Of a stretch of 64,000 nt of DNA, positions 42,430 to 51,924 are shown one piece after another. Where the stretch lies: positions 970,589 through 1,034,588 of the forward strand of contig CYUH01000015.1 of assembly GCA_001403755.1 (NCBI GenBank), written 5' to 3'. The stretch is from Chryseobacterium senegalense. Lineage in GTDB: Bacteria; Bacteroidota; Bacteroidia; Flavobacteriales; Weeksellaceae. Every line of letters begins with the position of its first letter. The first letter of the stretch is position 1. A program made the translations under genes and the position numbers. Below the pieces are notes generated by a model. It was not told the origin of the DNA and ran no database searches. It was given only the letters and a program-made list of their open reading frames with translations.

Positions 42430-44019
42430 TTAATCTTCCACATTGCGGTCTTTACCATTCAAGTAGAAAAATCCAATGATTAATGAAACGGCAGCGACAA
42501 TAATTGGATACCACAATCCTTGTAGATACCATTCAGCATGGCCGGTGTCCTTCGCATTGGTCACCAAATATGTAGCAACCGCAGGAAGCAATCCCCCAAA
42601 AATACCGTTTCCGATGTGGTAAGGCAAGGACATGGAGGTGTACCGGATGCGAACAGGAAACATTTCAACCAGAAAAGCGGCGATCGGTCCGTAAACCATC
42701 GTTACGAAAACCAATTGAAGGAAAAGCAAAGCGATGAGTTTCCATCGGGTAGAAGGATCCACTGTTACAGCGATATCCATTTTGGCAGCTTCAGGTTTTC
42801 CGTCTTTCATTACAGGTCCTGTTGGAGTCCAGTGTACGATGGAGTCCTTCTTCAATAGAGATCCGTCGGTAAAGGATTTTTCGGTATGGAAAGTAATCAA
42901 ACTGTCAGTCGCAATTTTGTCGTGAACTTTAGCAACTCTTTTCATCGTTTCGCTGTCTTTAACCACGGTTTTTTCGGCTAAATTTACGGAGTGATACATC
43001 GCGCGATAGATCGGTCTGTAGGCAAAAATAGCCAACAACATTCCTAAGAGAATAATTGATTTTCTGCCGACTTTATCCGAAAGCCAACCAAAGAAAATGA
43101 ACAAAGGTGTACCTAAAAACAAAGCTGCAGCCATTATCGTATCCACCTGAGAAGATTCCACGTTCATTACTTTTTGCAGGAAGCTCATCGCATAGAATTG
43201 TCCGGTATACCAAACAACGCCTTGTCCCATAACTGCCCCGAAAAGCGCGAGAAGAACGAATTTGAAGTTGTATTTATTTCCGAAAGATTCCTTCAACGGG
43301 TTGGAAGAAGTTTTTCCCTCTTTTTTGGCCGCAGCGAAAAGCGGAGATTCCTTCATGTTTTTTCTGATAACATAGGAAACGCCAACCATTAAAATGGAAA
43401 TCCAGAACGGGATTCTCCAGCCCCACTCGGAAAATTCTTCTTTAGTTAAAGTTGTTTTGGTCACCAAAATTACGGCCAGAGAAACGAAAAGACCAACTGT
43501 TGCAGTAGTTTGAATCCAAGATGTCCAGTAACCTCTTCGGTGTGGTTGTGCATATTCTGCCACATAAGTTGCTGCGCCACCATATTCTCCACCCAATGCA
43601 AGTCCTTGTAATAACCTTAAGATTAAAACTAAAACAGGCGCCATAAATCCGATGGTTTCGTAAGCAGGAACGCATCCGATGAGAAAGGTAGAAAAACCCA
43701 TGATCAGCAAAGTAACAAGAAAGGTATATTTTCTTCCGATCATATCACCGAGACGTCCGAAAAATAGTGCGCCGAACGGTCTTACCACAAATCCCGCAGC
43801 GAAAGTAGCGAGGGTTGAAAGGAAAGCTGCCGTAGGATTATCTGAGGGAAAAAATTTCGTTGAAAGTACCACAGCGAGACTTCCGAAAATGAAGAAATCA
43901 TACCATTCGATGAGTGTTCCGAGTGAAGACGCCATAATTACATTCCAAATCGTGCGGTTTTTGGTGCGTTCGTCTTCTACTGGAAGCGCGTTGTGCAGAT
44001 TGTTGTTGTCGTTATTCAT
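42430..44019 (-). CDS. MFS transporter, metabolite:proton symporter type
   Basis: A 529-residue, 12-helix inner membrane transporter. GTLIEWYDFFIFGSLA at the first helix, GRLGDMIGRKYTF between helices 2 and 3 and GGEYGGAATYVAEYAQPHRRGYWTSW in the fourth/fifth region are hallmarks of the metabolite:H+ symporter (MHS) group that includes shikimate, proline/betaine and dicarboxylate carriers. A hydrophilic insertion of about 85 residues (about 335-420, rich in Lys and Asp) in the second half makes it longer than most members. In this locus it probably imports a short-chain carboxylate. It lies 47 bp after the broken porin gene. Confidence 0.92.
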   Translation of the reverse strand: MNNDNNNLHNALPVEDERTKNRTIWNVIMASSLGTLIEWYDFFIFGSLAVVLSTKFFPSDNPTAAFLSTLATFAAGFVVRPFGALFFGRLGDMIGRKYTFLVTLLIMGFSTFLIGCVPAYETIGFMAPVLVLILRLLQGLALGGEYGGAATYVAEYAQPHRRGYWTSWIQTTATVGLFVSLAVILVTKTTLTKEEFSEWGWRIPFWISILMVGVSYVIRKNMKESPLFAAAKKEGKTSSNPLKESFGNKYNFKFVLLALFGAVMGQGVVWYTGQFYAMSFLQKVMNVESSQVDTIMAAALFLGTPLFIFFGWLSDKVGRKSIILLGMLLAIFAYRPIYRAMYHSVNLAEKTVVKDSETMKRVAKVHDKIATDSLITFHTEKSFTDGSLLKKDSIVHWTPTGPVMKDGKPEAAKMDIAVTVDPSTRWKLIALLFLQLVFVTMVYGPIAAFLVEMFPVRIRYTSMSLPYHIGNGIFGGLLPAVATYLVTNAKDTGHAEWYLQGLWYPIIVAAVSLIIGFFYLNGKDRNVED

Positions 44020-44066
44020 AGTATTTCGTATTTGGATTATTTTTAATGAAATAAAATTTTAAAAAT

Positions 44067-45386
44067 TTAGAAAGAATACATTACTCTTACCATTGCTCGG
44101 AGGTTGCCTACATCTTTCATATTATTTGTAGCCGTTGCGTCTAGACCAATATCGCCCCATTTTGCAGCGGTGTATTCTATTTCTGGGGTAATAGCGAATT
44201 TGTTTTGCTTGAAATCTACTCTTGCCGAAGCACGCCAAACCTGATCCAAAATCCTTGTTCCCGAAACACCTCTTGCGTATAGGTTTTTATATCCTGCATC
44301 AACACCCGAATTTTTTGTGTATCCGAAGAAAACTCCAGGGGCAACTTTAGGATTTGCACTGGCAAGATCTACCCAAAAAGCAGATGTTTTGGTCGGTTCG
44401 TATGATTCAATTCCGTTCGGGTTTTCATATCCAGCAAATCCGCCGATCATGACCAGATGATGAAGATTTCCGCCCGTAATCCCATAAAGTTTTGCGATTA
44501 TTTTTTCGTTGGAATATTTAAAATATCCAAAAAACATTTCGGAATTTACTTTTTCATCAGAAACCAATCCTCCAGATTCGATCACTGGTTTCAGCGATTG
44601 ATATTCTGCTCCGGCACCGGCTACGATGGATTTATTTTTAAATTGTAATTGGCCGTGGAACGTTGGCACTGAGGAATTGAATGTGGCAGAATTTGTAGAA
44701 GCTCCGGCAGCGTTTGCAGTTTGAAATTCGCGGTCTTTGTACGCAATTGCACTAAACGATAATTCCGGAGTGATTTTTTGAGTGAGTTTTACTTGCCCAG
44801 CCCAACCAAATGGGTTAAAAAGAATTCCGGTGTTGAAATTGGCAACTTTAGGAAAAACTTCTGGGACAAATGTTGGATACCATGTTTGCCCAAAGGTAAG
44901 CGCGGTTTTTGGCCAGCTAAGCGTCGCCGTAGCGTGTCTAAGTCTAAGCAGACCATTGCTTCCGGTTCCCGCAGCACTTTTGTTGAGTTCGGTATTTCCG
45001 AAAAAATCCGCTTCGATATTTCCAGTGGCTTTGGCACCCCAAACATCTGGACCTTTAAACTTTAATCCAACTCTGGTGGTGATTGCAAGGAAATTACTCG
45101 CGCCTGCATCGTTGATATCGTTTCCGTTGGCATCCAGTTTTTCATCTAGTGGAAAAAGATTCAAATTATATTCTCTCGAGTATGCAGATTGCCAACTGTC
45201 GAAGTTATATTCGGTTCTTACCCAACTTTATAAAGAAACGTCCCAATCTTTTGTTTTGTTTTTTTCGGCTTCCAATGCTTCAATTCTTTTTAGAAGATCG
45301 TCTGTCGAAGGATTGTCTTGCGCAAAGAAAGATGTTTGGAAGAGTATCGATGAAATAATTCCTAATAAAACTGTTGATTTCTTCAT
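44067..45386 (-). pseudogene. Outer membrane porin gene interrupted by an in-frame stop
   Basis: The frame that starts at 45386 encodes a signal peptide (MKKSTVLLGIISSILFQTSFFAQ), a coiled-coil stretch and then a 16-strand-type porin ending in the aromatic strand VRVMYSF, 439 codons in all. Codon 53 is TAA (45230-45228), one codon before the sequence SWVRTEYNFDSW. There is no frameshift: the same frame is open on both sides. The downstream piece (from an ATG at 45164) lacks a signal peptide, so no functional porin is expected unless the stop is suppressed or is a sequencing error. The gene heads the transporter/acyl-CoA synthetase operon. Confidence 0.85.
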
Positions 45387-45521
45387 GGATTAATAATTTT
45401 TAGTTGGTTTTTTTGTGAGAAATAAAGTTAAAATAAAAAATCGGTTGAAGAAATTTAATATATATTTATGCTAATAGTATAGGTTAATGAATTTTTGAAA
45501 GTAAAACTAACAGATTCTGCA

Positions 45522-45938
45522 CTATTTTTTAAATCTTTCCCACCTGATCATCATGTATTTATCTCCAAACTCTGTGATGATGAGGCCGGAGCCTTTTATG
45601 TTTTCTTCGTTTTGAACAAAGGTAATGAGCTCGCTTTGCTTAAAAACTTTATAGCTTGTGTGGAATTCAGAATGTGGTGGTCTTTTGATGTTATATTTTT
45701 TGATCCAGGAACTTATGGTAACGTGCGAAACACCGATAATTCTTTCAATTTCGCGAAAAGACAACCCTTCGAGATATAATTGCAGTGCTTTTGTAACATA
45801 ATAATCATCAATTTGTTTACCTAATTTTTTCACGGTGAAATAATAGTTGCAATCTCTGCATAGAAAGCGCTGTCGCTCTTTTACGATTCCGCTTTTTACA
45901 ATATTACTCTGTTGGCATTTCGGGCAAGAATTGGACAT
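45522..45938 (-). CDS. IS1-like zinc-finger/HTH protein without catalytic domain
   Basis: A 138-residue protein. The N-terminal zinc ribbon has two Cys pairs (CPKCQQSN at residues 5-12 and CRDCNYYF around 28-35), as in InsA/IS1-type transposases. A helix-turn-helix follows (LEGLSFREIERIIGVSHVTISSWIKKYNI, about 55-83). The remaining 50 residues contain no DDE catalytic core and are unlike transposases. It has no terminal repeats around it, so it is probably a domesticated DNA-binding protein, perhaps a regulator of the neighbouring porin/transporter operon. That role is inferred. Confidence 0.8.
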   Translation of the reverse strand: MSNSCPKCQQSNIVKSGIVKERQRFLCRDCNYYFTVKKLGKQIDDYYVTKALQLYLEGLSFREIERIIGVSHVTISSWIKKYNIKRPPHSEFHTSYKVFKQSELITFVQNEENIKGSGLIITEFGDKYMMIRWERFKK

Positions 45939-46090
45939 AACTATACTTTTTTAGCAAATATATATTAATTTAGCATTAAAATGAACAAAAATTTATGGGT
46001 AGGTAAATTTAAAAGCTGAAAAAATAGTTTTTAGCGATTGATATCCGGATAAAAATTAATTTGCTAAATAATGCATTGGTAAAAATCATC

Positions 46091-46120
46091 TTTGTTGTTC
46101 AAAATAAATTTCTATCTTTG
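46091..46120 (+). promoter_or_regulatory. Promoter of the pyrimidine operon
   Basis: TTTG at 46091-46094 (-33 element) and TATCTTTG at 46113-46120 (-7 box) are separated by 18 bases, a near-ideal Bacteroidota promoter. The leader ORF begins 6 bases after the -7 box, so its message would be nearly leaderless. The 45939-46090 stretch upstream has no recognisable feature. Confidence 0.7.
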
Positions 46121-46126
46121 CACCTA

Positions 46127-46201
46127 ATGAAAAGATTATTTCCATTAGACGATTTACAGACAGGCAATTTTGCCGATATCAACAATATTTGTTTTTTATA
46201 A
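46127..46201 (+). CDS. Leader peptide of the pyrBcarAB operon (24 codons)
   Basis: A 24-codon ORF lies between a strong promoter and an intrinsic terminator upstream of pyrB. Its peptide begins MKRLFPLDDLQ and ends with codons for NNICFL in a U-rich stretch. The stop TAA (46199-46201) overlaps the first bases of the terminator stem, so a ribosome near the end of the ORF would cover the hairpin and allow readthrough. This layout matches the pyrBI leader of E. coli, where slow transcription at low UTP lets the ribosome keep up. Translation of the ORF is inferred. Confidence 0.55.
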   Translation: MKRLFPLDDLQTGNFADINNICFL

Positions 46202-46229
46202 CGAAGCTTTTTTGGCTTCGTTTTTTTTT
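46200..46229 (+). terminator. Attenuator hairpin upstream of pyrB
   Basis: A perfect 8-bp stem (AACGAAGC at 46200-46207 with GCTTCGTT at 46215-46222) with a 7-base loop is followed by a T-run to 46229. It sits 20 bases before the pyrB start codon and after the promoter, so it must be passed for the operon to be expressed. Confidence 0.85.
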
Positions 46230-46248
46230 GACCTAAACTGAAAAAATT

Positions 46249-47139
46249 ATGCTTACAACCGCCGATTTAACTGTAGAGAAAATTAATTCACTATTAATTG
46301 CAGCTGAGGAATTTTCAAAAGGAAAAGTTTTGAAACCCACGAAAGAAATTTATGTTTCGAACCTCTTTTTTGAAGACAGCACGCGTACCAAAACCAGTTT
46401 TGATATCGCTGAACGAAAGTTGGGACTTCAAGTTGTACCGTTTGATGTGACGTCAAGTTCAGTGAATAAAGGCGAATCACTTTACGATACTGTGAAGACA
46501 CTTCAGAGTTTGGGCATAAATCTGTTGGTAATTCGTCATAAGCAAGATCAGTTTTATAAAGAATTAAAAGAAATCGATCTTCCGATTATCAATGGGGGCG
46601 ACGGAACAGGAAATCACCCATCGCAAACATTATTGGATTTGATGACTATTCATCAAGAATTTGGAAAATTCAAAGGTTTAAAAATCGGAATCGTGGGCGA
46701 TGTAAAACACAGTAGGGTAGCCAATTCCAATGCAGTTGCGCTTAGAAAATTGGGAGCGAAAGTTTATTTTTCCGGCCCTGAAAAATGGTTTGATGAGGGT
46801 GCGATCATCAATGGAACTTATCTCTCCATCGATGATTTGGTAAAAGAGGTTGATGTGCTGATGTTGCTTAGAATTCAGCATGAAAGACATGATGAGAAAA
46901 TGAAAATCTCACTCACTAATTATCATAAAAAATTTGGTTTGACACTGGAAAGAGAAAAAACAATGAAAAAAAATGCAATCATTATGCATCCAGCACCGAT
47001 TAATAGAGGAGTGGAGATCCATGACGATTTAGTAGAATCTTCGCGTTCCAGAATCTTTCAACAAATGAGAAATGGAGTTTTCGCGAGAATGGCCATTCTG
47101 AAAGATGCGCTGGAAAGCAAAGGTTTTGAGTTTTTGTAA
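46249..47139 (+). CDS. pyrB: Aspartate carbamoyltransferase catalytic subunit
   Basis: A 296-residue cytoplasmic enzyme that joins carbamoyl phosphate and aspartate in pyrimidine synthesis. The carbamoyl-phosphate site FEDSTRTKTSFD (41-52), the HPSQTLLDL segment, the second-domain IGIVGDVKHSRVANSN and the C-terminal MHPAPINRGVE are all present. No regulatory pyrI gene is near, so the enzyme is probably an unregulated trimer. It is the first gene of an operon with carA and carB, whose product it consumes, and lies behind the attenuator. Confidence 0.97.
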   Translation: MLTTADLTVEKINSLLIAAEEFSKGKVLKPTKEIYVSNLFFEDSTRTKTSFDIAERKLGLQVVPFDVTSSSVNKGESLYDTVKTLQSLGINLLVIRHKQDQFYKELKEIDLPIINGGDGTGNHPSQTLLDLMTIHQEFGKFKGLKIGIVGDVKHSRVANSNAVALRKLGAKVYFSGPEKWFDEGAIINGTYLSIDDLVKEVDVLMLLRIQHERHDEKMKISLTNYHKKFGLTLEREKTMKKNAIIMHPAPINRGVEIHDDLVESSRSRIFQQMRNGVFARMAILKDALESKGFEFL

Positions 47140-47177
47140 ATAAATAAAATGCTAATAAAAGGTGCGAAATAAATAAA

Positions 47178-48284
47178 ATGAAAAAGAAATTAATATTAGA
47201 ATCCGGAGAAATTTTTCATGGCGAAGGTTTTGGTGCACAGCTCGAAACTGAGGGCGAAGTGGTTTTCAATACCGGAATGACGGGCTATCAGGAACTGATT
47301 TCCGATCCGTCCTATTGTGGCCAAATGGTTTGTATGACTTATCCGTTGATCGGAAACTACGGCATTAATCGTGACGATTACGAATCTATTGAACCCGCTA
47401 TTAAAGGTTTAATCGTGAAGGAACTTTGCGATTTCCCTTCCAATTTTCGTCATCAAATTTCATTAGACGAACTTTTTAAAAAGAAAAAATTATCTGGAAT
47501 TTCGGGAATCGATACGAGAAGATTAACCCGAGTTTTAAGAAGTAAAGGCGTGGTAAAAGGAAGAATTGTGGACGAAAACGCAGATGAAAAGGAAGTAATA
47601 CAATCCCTGAAATCAACTGAATTTCCGACCAATCAAGTGGAGACAGTTTCTACAAAAACCGCTTTTGCGAATCCCGGAAGAGGATTGAACGTGGTTTTAG
47701 TAGATTTCGGATCCAAATTGGGAATCCTGCGCGAACTCACTCAAAGAGATTGCGATGTGAAGGTAGTTTCTCAGGATGTCACCGCCGAAGAAATTTTGTT
47801 GATGAATCCCGATGGAATCATGCTTTCCAACGGTCCCGGCGACCCGGAAGACGTGAAAGGAGCTTCCGAACTGATCAATGGATTACTCGGGAAAGTGCCT
47901 ATTTTCGGAATTTGTTTGGGTCATCAATTGATTGCGTTGGCTTGTGGAGCCAAAACTTTTAAGTTAAAATTTGGTCATCGAGGTGGAAATCATCCAGTTT
48001 TGGATCTAGCCAAAAATAAAGTGGCGATTACTTCCCAAAATCATGGGTATGCAGTAGATCAAGAAAGTTTGAAAAATACCGATTTAGAAGAAACACACAT
48101 CGCTTTGAACGACCGTACCAACGAAGGTTTGAGGCACAAAATCCATCCATGTTTCAGCGTACAATATCACCCTGAAGCAAGTCCGGGTCCGGAAGATGCA
48201 AATTATCTTTTTGATGAGTTTATTGCAATGATGGAAACATTTAAGAACCAAGAGCCAAGAATCAAGAATCAAGACAAGAATTAA
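47178..48284 (+). CDS. carA: Carbamoyl phosphate synthase small subunit
   Basis: A 368-residue glutaminase subunit that supplies ammonia to CarB. The N-terminal CPSase small-chain domain (LILESGEIFHGEGFG, GMTGYQELISDPSY) is followed by a class I amidotransferase domain with nucleophile Cys246 (FGICLGHQL) and the His331/Glu333 pair (YHPEAS). The last 13 residues (KNQEPRIKNQDKN) are encoded by simple AAGAATCAAGA-type repeat DNA and look like an added tail. The stop overlaps the next ATG by one base. Confidence 0.96.
   Translation: MKKKLILESGEIFHGEGFGAQLETEGEVVFNTGMTGYQELISDPSYCGQMVCMTYPLIGNYGINRDDYESIEPAIKGLIVKELCDFPSNFRHQISLDELFKKKKLSGISGIDTRRLTRVLRSKGVVKGRIVDENADEKEVIQSLKSTEFPTNQVETVSTKTAFANPGRGLNVVLVDFGSKLGILRELTQRDCDVKVVSQDVTAEEILLMNPDGIMLSNGPGDPEDVKGASELINGLLGKVPIFGICLGHQLIALACGAKTFKLKFGHRGGNHPVLDLAKNKVAITSQNHGYAVDQESLKNTDLEETHIALNDRTNEGLRHKIHPCFSVQYHPEASPGPEDANYLFDEFIAMMETFKNQEPRIKNQDKN
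48243..48282 (+). repeat. Short AAGAATCAAGA-type word repeats at the carA 3' end
   Basis: Repeated words (AAGAACCAAGA, AAGAATCAAGA, AAGACAAGA) form the last codons of carA. The related inverse words CTTGATTC and CTTGACTC appear right after the four-helix-bundle gene (48636-48656), followed by two copies of CTCGAATCT (48681-48708). They look like the borders of an inserted cassette. Confidence 0.5.
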
Positions 48285-48637
48285 TGCATAATTTTGAGAA
48301 ACTACTTTTTTGGCAAAAATCCATTGTGCTAGCAAAGGATATTTATTTAATTTGTCAAAATATTTCATCTGATGAGAAGTTCGGATTGATTTCTCAAATG
48401 AAAAGAAGTGTAGTTTCAATACCTTCAAATATTGCTGAAGGAAGCGGACGAAACAACAACAAAGAATTCAATCATTTTCTTGCAATTGCTTTGGGATCAG
48501 CATTTGAACTTGAAACACAATTAATTTTATCAAAAGAATTGAATCTTTTAAGCGAAGATTCTGTACAAAAAATTATTTCTGATTTGATTGAAATCCAGAA
48601 AATGATTTACAGTTTTAAACAAAATTTAAAGTCTTGA
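48284..48637 (+). CDS. Four-helix bundle protein (S23 / rRNA intervening-sequence family)
   Basis: A 117-residue all-helical protein. The segments FWQKSIVLAKDIYLIC, GLISQMKRSVVSIPSNIAEGSGR and FNHFLAIALGSAFELETQLIL are typical of the S23 family, first found in 23S rRNA intervening sequences and common as free genes in Bacteroidota. The fold is known; the function is not. It sits between carA (1-bp overlap) and carB, whose direct adjacency it interrupts, and is flanked by short repeated words, so it is probably an insertion. Confidence 0.92.
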   Translation: MHNFEKLLFWQKSIVLAKDIYLICQNISSDEKFGLISQMKRSVVSIPSNIAEGSGRNNNKEFNHFLAIALGSAFELETQLILSKELNLLSEDSVQKIISDLIEIQKMIYSFKQNLKS

Positions 48638-48718
48638 TTCACAAATCTTGACTCTTATAATCTAAGTAAAAAAGAAAGTCTCGAATCTCGGTTCTAGGCT
48701 CTCGAATCTAAAAAAAAA

Positions 48719-51700
48719 ATGAAAAGAAACGACATAAAAACAATTTTAGTAATCGGTTCCGGACCAATCATAATCGGTCAAGCTGCGGAATTTGATTACG
48801 CTGGAACTCAGGCTTGCTTGGCTTTGAGAGAAGAAGGTTACAAAGTAATTTTGATCAACTCTAACCCAGCAACCATCATGACCGATGTGGAAATCGCCGA
48901 TAAAGTTTACATCGAACCAATTTCCTTGCAGTTTGTGAGCCACATTATTCGTAAGGAAAGACCGGATGCACTTTTGCCGACTTTGGGTGGACAAACCGGG
49001 CTGAATATGGCGGTAGAACTTGAAAAATCCGGCATTCTGGAAGAATGTAAAGTGGAAGTTTTAGGAACCAAACTTTCCGCAATTAATCAGGCGGAAGACA
49101 GAGATTTGTTCAGAGAATTAATGAAGGAACTCAACGAACCGGTTCCCGAATCCGACATCGTAAACACCGTTCAAGGTGCTTTGGAATTTGCACAAAATAT
49201 TGGCTATCCGGTAATTGTTCGTCCTGCCTTCACAATGGGAGGAACTGGTGGCGGAATTGCGCATAACGAAGATGAATTAAAGGAAATTACAAGCTTTGGA
49301 CTGAAATATTCGCCCGTAACTCAATGTTTGATCGAGAAATCCATCGCCGGCTTCAAAGAAATCGAATACGAAGTAATGCGTGACAAAAACGACAATGCTA
49401 TTGTTGTTTGTAATATGGAAAACATCGATCCCGTTGGGATTCACACCGGAGATTCTATCGTGGTGGCTCCTTCGCAAACGCTTTCCGATCGTGAATATCA
49501 AATGCTTCGAAATTCTTCATTGAAAATTATTCGTGCATTAGGGATTGAGGGGGGGTGCAACGTGCAGCTGGCGTTGGATCCGCATTCTTTCGATTATTAT
49601 ATTATTGAAGTAAACCCACGGGTTTCGCGTTCATCAGCATTGGCGAGTAAAGCGACCGGTTATCCGATTGCAAAAATTGCTGCAAAAATTGCTGTTGGAT
49701 TGACTTTAGATGAAATCATGAATCCGGTTACAGGAACCTCTTACGCTTGTTTCGAACCAGCTTTGGATTATGTGGTAACCAAGTTTCCGAGATTTCCTTT
49801 TGATAAATTTGAAACCGCTGACCGCCGACTTTCAACACAAATGAAAGCGACTGGTGAAGTGATGGCAATCGGTAGAAATTTCGAGGAGTCTTTGCAAAAA
49901 GCAATCCGTTCCCTGGAGACGGGTTTAAGACATATTGGACTTAAATCAAAACAAGCAGAGGCTTTAACCGACGCGGAAATCGAAAGAAGAATTCGCGTTT
50001 GTGATGATGAGCGATTGTTCATCATTGGCGATGCTTTACGTAGAGGTTACGATTGGAAAAAAATCGTGGAATGGAGTAAAATCGATAAATTTTTCATCTG
50101 GAAAATCAAAAAGTTAATCGATTTTGAAAAAGTGATTGCTGAGAATAAATTTGATAAAGAAATATTACTTCAGGCAAAAAAACTTGGATTTTCGGATCTT
50201 CATATCGCGCATTTATGGAATTCAAACCAAAAAGAAATTTTTGAATTCCGAAGAAACAATGGCGTAATGCCGGTTTACAAAATGGTAGATACTTGCGCCG
50301 CCGAATTCGAAAGTGAAACGCCTTATTTCTATGGAACTTACGAAGAGGAAAACGAAAGCATTCCTTCAAATAAAGAAAAAATAATTGTTCTCGGTTCCGG
50401 TCCGATCAGAATCGGGCAAGGTGTAGAGTTTGATTACGCCACAGTTCACTCGGTTTGGGCGATTAAAGAATTAGGTTATGAAGCGATTATCATTAATAAT
50501 AATCCGGAAACCGTTTCCACCGATTTCTCGATTTCCGATAAATTATATTTCGAACCTTTGACGGAGGAAGATGTGATGAACATCATCGAACTCGAAAAAC
50601 CAAAAGGCGTGGTAGTACAGTTTGGTGGACAAACAGCGATTAATCTAGCCGATAAATTAGCAGCACACGGAGTTCAAATTTTGGGAACTTCGCTGGAAGA
50701 TTTAGACCGTGCCGAAAACAGAAATAAATTTGAAGCAGCTTTGCAAGAGCTTGGAATTCCTCAACCTTTGGGAAAAACTTGTTTTACAAAAGAAGAAGCT
50801 TTGGTCATTGCCAACGAAATTGGTTTTCCGGTTTTGGTTCGTCCGAGTTATGTTTTGGGTGGAAGAGCCATGGAAATCGTGTACGACGAGAATGATCTGA
50901 ACCATTACATGACCAATGCGGTGAAAGAAAACTCTGAACATCCAATTTTGATTGACCGTTATCTAACCGGAAAAGAAGTCGAGGTTGATGCAATTTCTGA
51001 TGGAGAAACTGTAGTGATACCGGGAATTATGGAACATATCGAAAGAGCGGGAGTTCATTCCGGAGATTCCATCGCGGTATATCCGCCACAGAATATTTCG
51101 CAAAAACAAATCGATACTTTGGTAGATTATACCAAACGATTAGCGAAAGGACTCAATGTGGTTGGATTAATGAATATTCAATACGTTTTATATGAAAATG
51201 AAGTATTTGTGATAGAAGTTAATCCTCGTTCATCGAGAACGGTACCGTTTTTAAGTAAAATCACCGAAATTCCGATGGCAAATTTGGCAACCAAAGTAAT
51301 TCTTGGTCAAAAACTAAAAGATTTAGGTTTCGAAGACGGTTTAGTTCCGAACAAAGAGGGAATTTTTGTGAAAGTTCCTGTGTTCTCTTTCTCCAAATTA
51401 ACCAAAGTTGATATTTCTCTCGGCCCTGAAATGAAATCCACTGGAGAAGTAATGGGCAAAGATGTAACCCTTGAAAAAGCGCTCTACAAAGGACTCATCG
51501 GCGCGGGAAGAAAAGTTCCCCTTCATGGAGCTATTTTATTTACCGTTGCGGATAAACATAAGGAAGAAGCTTGCGAAATCGCCCGACGTTTCCAAGAAAT
51601 CGGTTTCAAAATTTGGGCAACAGAAGGTACTGCAAAATTCTTCGAAGAGAATGGAGTAATGACCAAAATTGGTTACAAAATCGAAGAAAATCCGGAAATC

Positions 51701-51901
51701 AATTTGATAGATCTCATTCAGAAGGGAAAAGTTCAGTACATTGTAAATACCATGACTAAAGGGAAACAATCCGAACGGGATGGTTTCCAAATCCGTAGAA
51801 CGTCAGTTGAAAACGGAGTTCCTTGCCTCACTTCAATGGATACCGTGGAAGCCATTTTGAAAGTCATTGAAAGTATGAGTTTTAAGATGCAGGCGATGTA
51901 G
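48719..51901 (+). CDS. carB: Carbamoyl phosphate synthase large subunit
   Basis: A 1060-residue subunit with two homologous ATP-grasp halves: the N-terminal carboxyphosphate half begins [25 protein letters not shown], the second half [24 protein letters not shown] at about residue 558. The connecting oligomerisation domain and a C-terminal MGS-like allosteric domain (about 930-1060; [19 protein letters not shown]) are present, so nucleotide control as in other CarB proteins is possible. Typical length. It ends the pyrB-carA-S23-carB unit. Confidence 0.97.
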   Translation: MKRNDIKTILVIGSGPIIIGQAAEFDYAGTQACLALREEGYKVILINSNPATIMTDVEIADKVYIEPISLQFVSHIIRKERPDALLPTLGGQTGLNMAVELEKSGILEECKVEVLGTKLSAINQAEDRDLFRELMKELNEPVPESDIVNTVQGALEFAQNIGYPVIVRPAFTMGGTGGGIAHNEDELKEITSFGLKYSPVTQCLIEKSIAGFKEIEYEVMRDKNDNAIVVCNMENIDPVGIHTGDSIVVAPSQTLSDREYQMLRNSSLKIIRALGIEGGCNVQLALDPHSFDYYIIEVNPRVSRSSALASKATGYPIAKIAAKIAVGLTLDEIMNPVTGTSYACFEPALDYVVTKFPRFPFDKFETADRRLSTQMKATGEVMAIGRNFEESLQKAIRSLETGLRHIGLKSKQAEALTDAEIERRIRVCDDERLFIIGDALRRGYDWKKIVEWSKIDKFFIWKIKKLIDFEKVIAENKFDKEILLQAKKLGFSDLHIAHLWNSNQKEIFEFRRNNGVMPVYKMVDTCAAEFESETPYFYGTYEEENESIPSNKEKIIVLGSGPIRIGQGVEFDYATVHSVWAIKELGYEAIIINNNPETVSTDFSISDKLYFEPLTEEDVMNIIELEKPKGVVVQFGGQTAINLADKLAAHGVQILGTSLEDLDRAENRNKFEAALQELGIPQPLGKTCFTKEEALVIANEIGFPVLVRPSYVLGGRAMEIVYDENDLNHYMTNAVKENSEHPILIDRYLTGKEVEVDAISDGETVVIPGIMEHIERAGVHSGDSIAVYPPQNISQKQIDTLVDYTKRLAKGLNVVGLMNIQYVLYENEVFVIEVNPRSSRTVPFLSKITEIPMANLATKVILGQKLKDLGFEDGLVPNKEGIFVKVPVFSFSKLTKVDISLGPEMKSTGEVMGKDVTLEKALYKGLIGAGRKVPLHGAILFTVADKHKEEACEIARRFQEIGFKIWATEGTAKFFEENGVMTKIGYKIEENPEINLIDLIQKGKVQYIVNTMTKGKQSERDGFQIRRTSVENGVPCLTSMDTVEAILKVIESMSFKMQAM

Positions 51902-51913
51902 AGTAAAAATTTT

Positions 51914-51921
51914 TATATTTG
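51914..51921 (+). promoter_or_regulatory. -7 box of the orphan gene pair
   Basis: TATATTTG is a perfect TAnnTTTG match ending 3 bases before the ATG at 51925, so this gene too would be leaderless. It also argues that the pair is not simply part of the carB transcript. Confidence 0.5.
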
Positions 51922-51924
51922 TAT

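Noticed and set aside
44782-45393. Long plus-strand ORF of 203 codons opposite the porin
   Set aside because: It is a shadow of the porin frame on the other strand; the porin frame has a signal peptide and barrel features.
45522-45938. A complete insertion sequence of the IS1 family
   Set aside because: No catalytic frame, terminal inverted repeats or target duplications were found around it.
46127-46201. Leader ORF as a plain short gene coding a functional protein
   Set aside because: Its stop overlaps the terminator and it is too short to fold; a regulatory leader explains it better.
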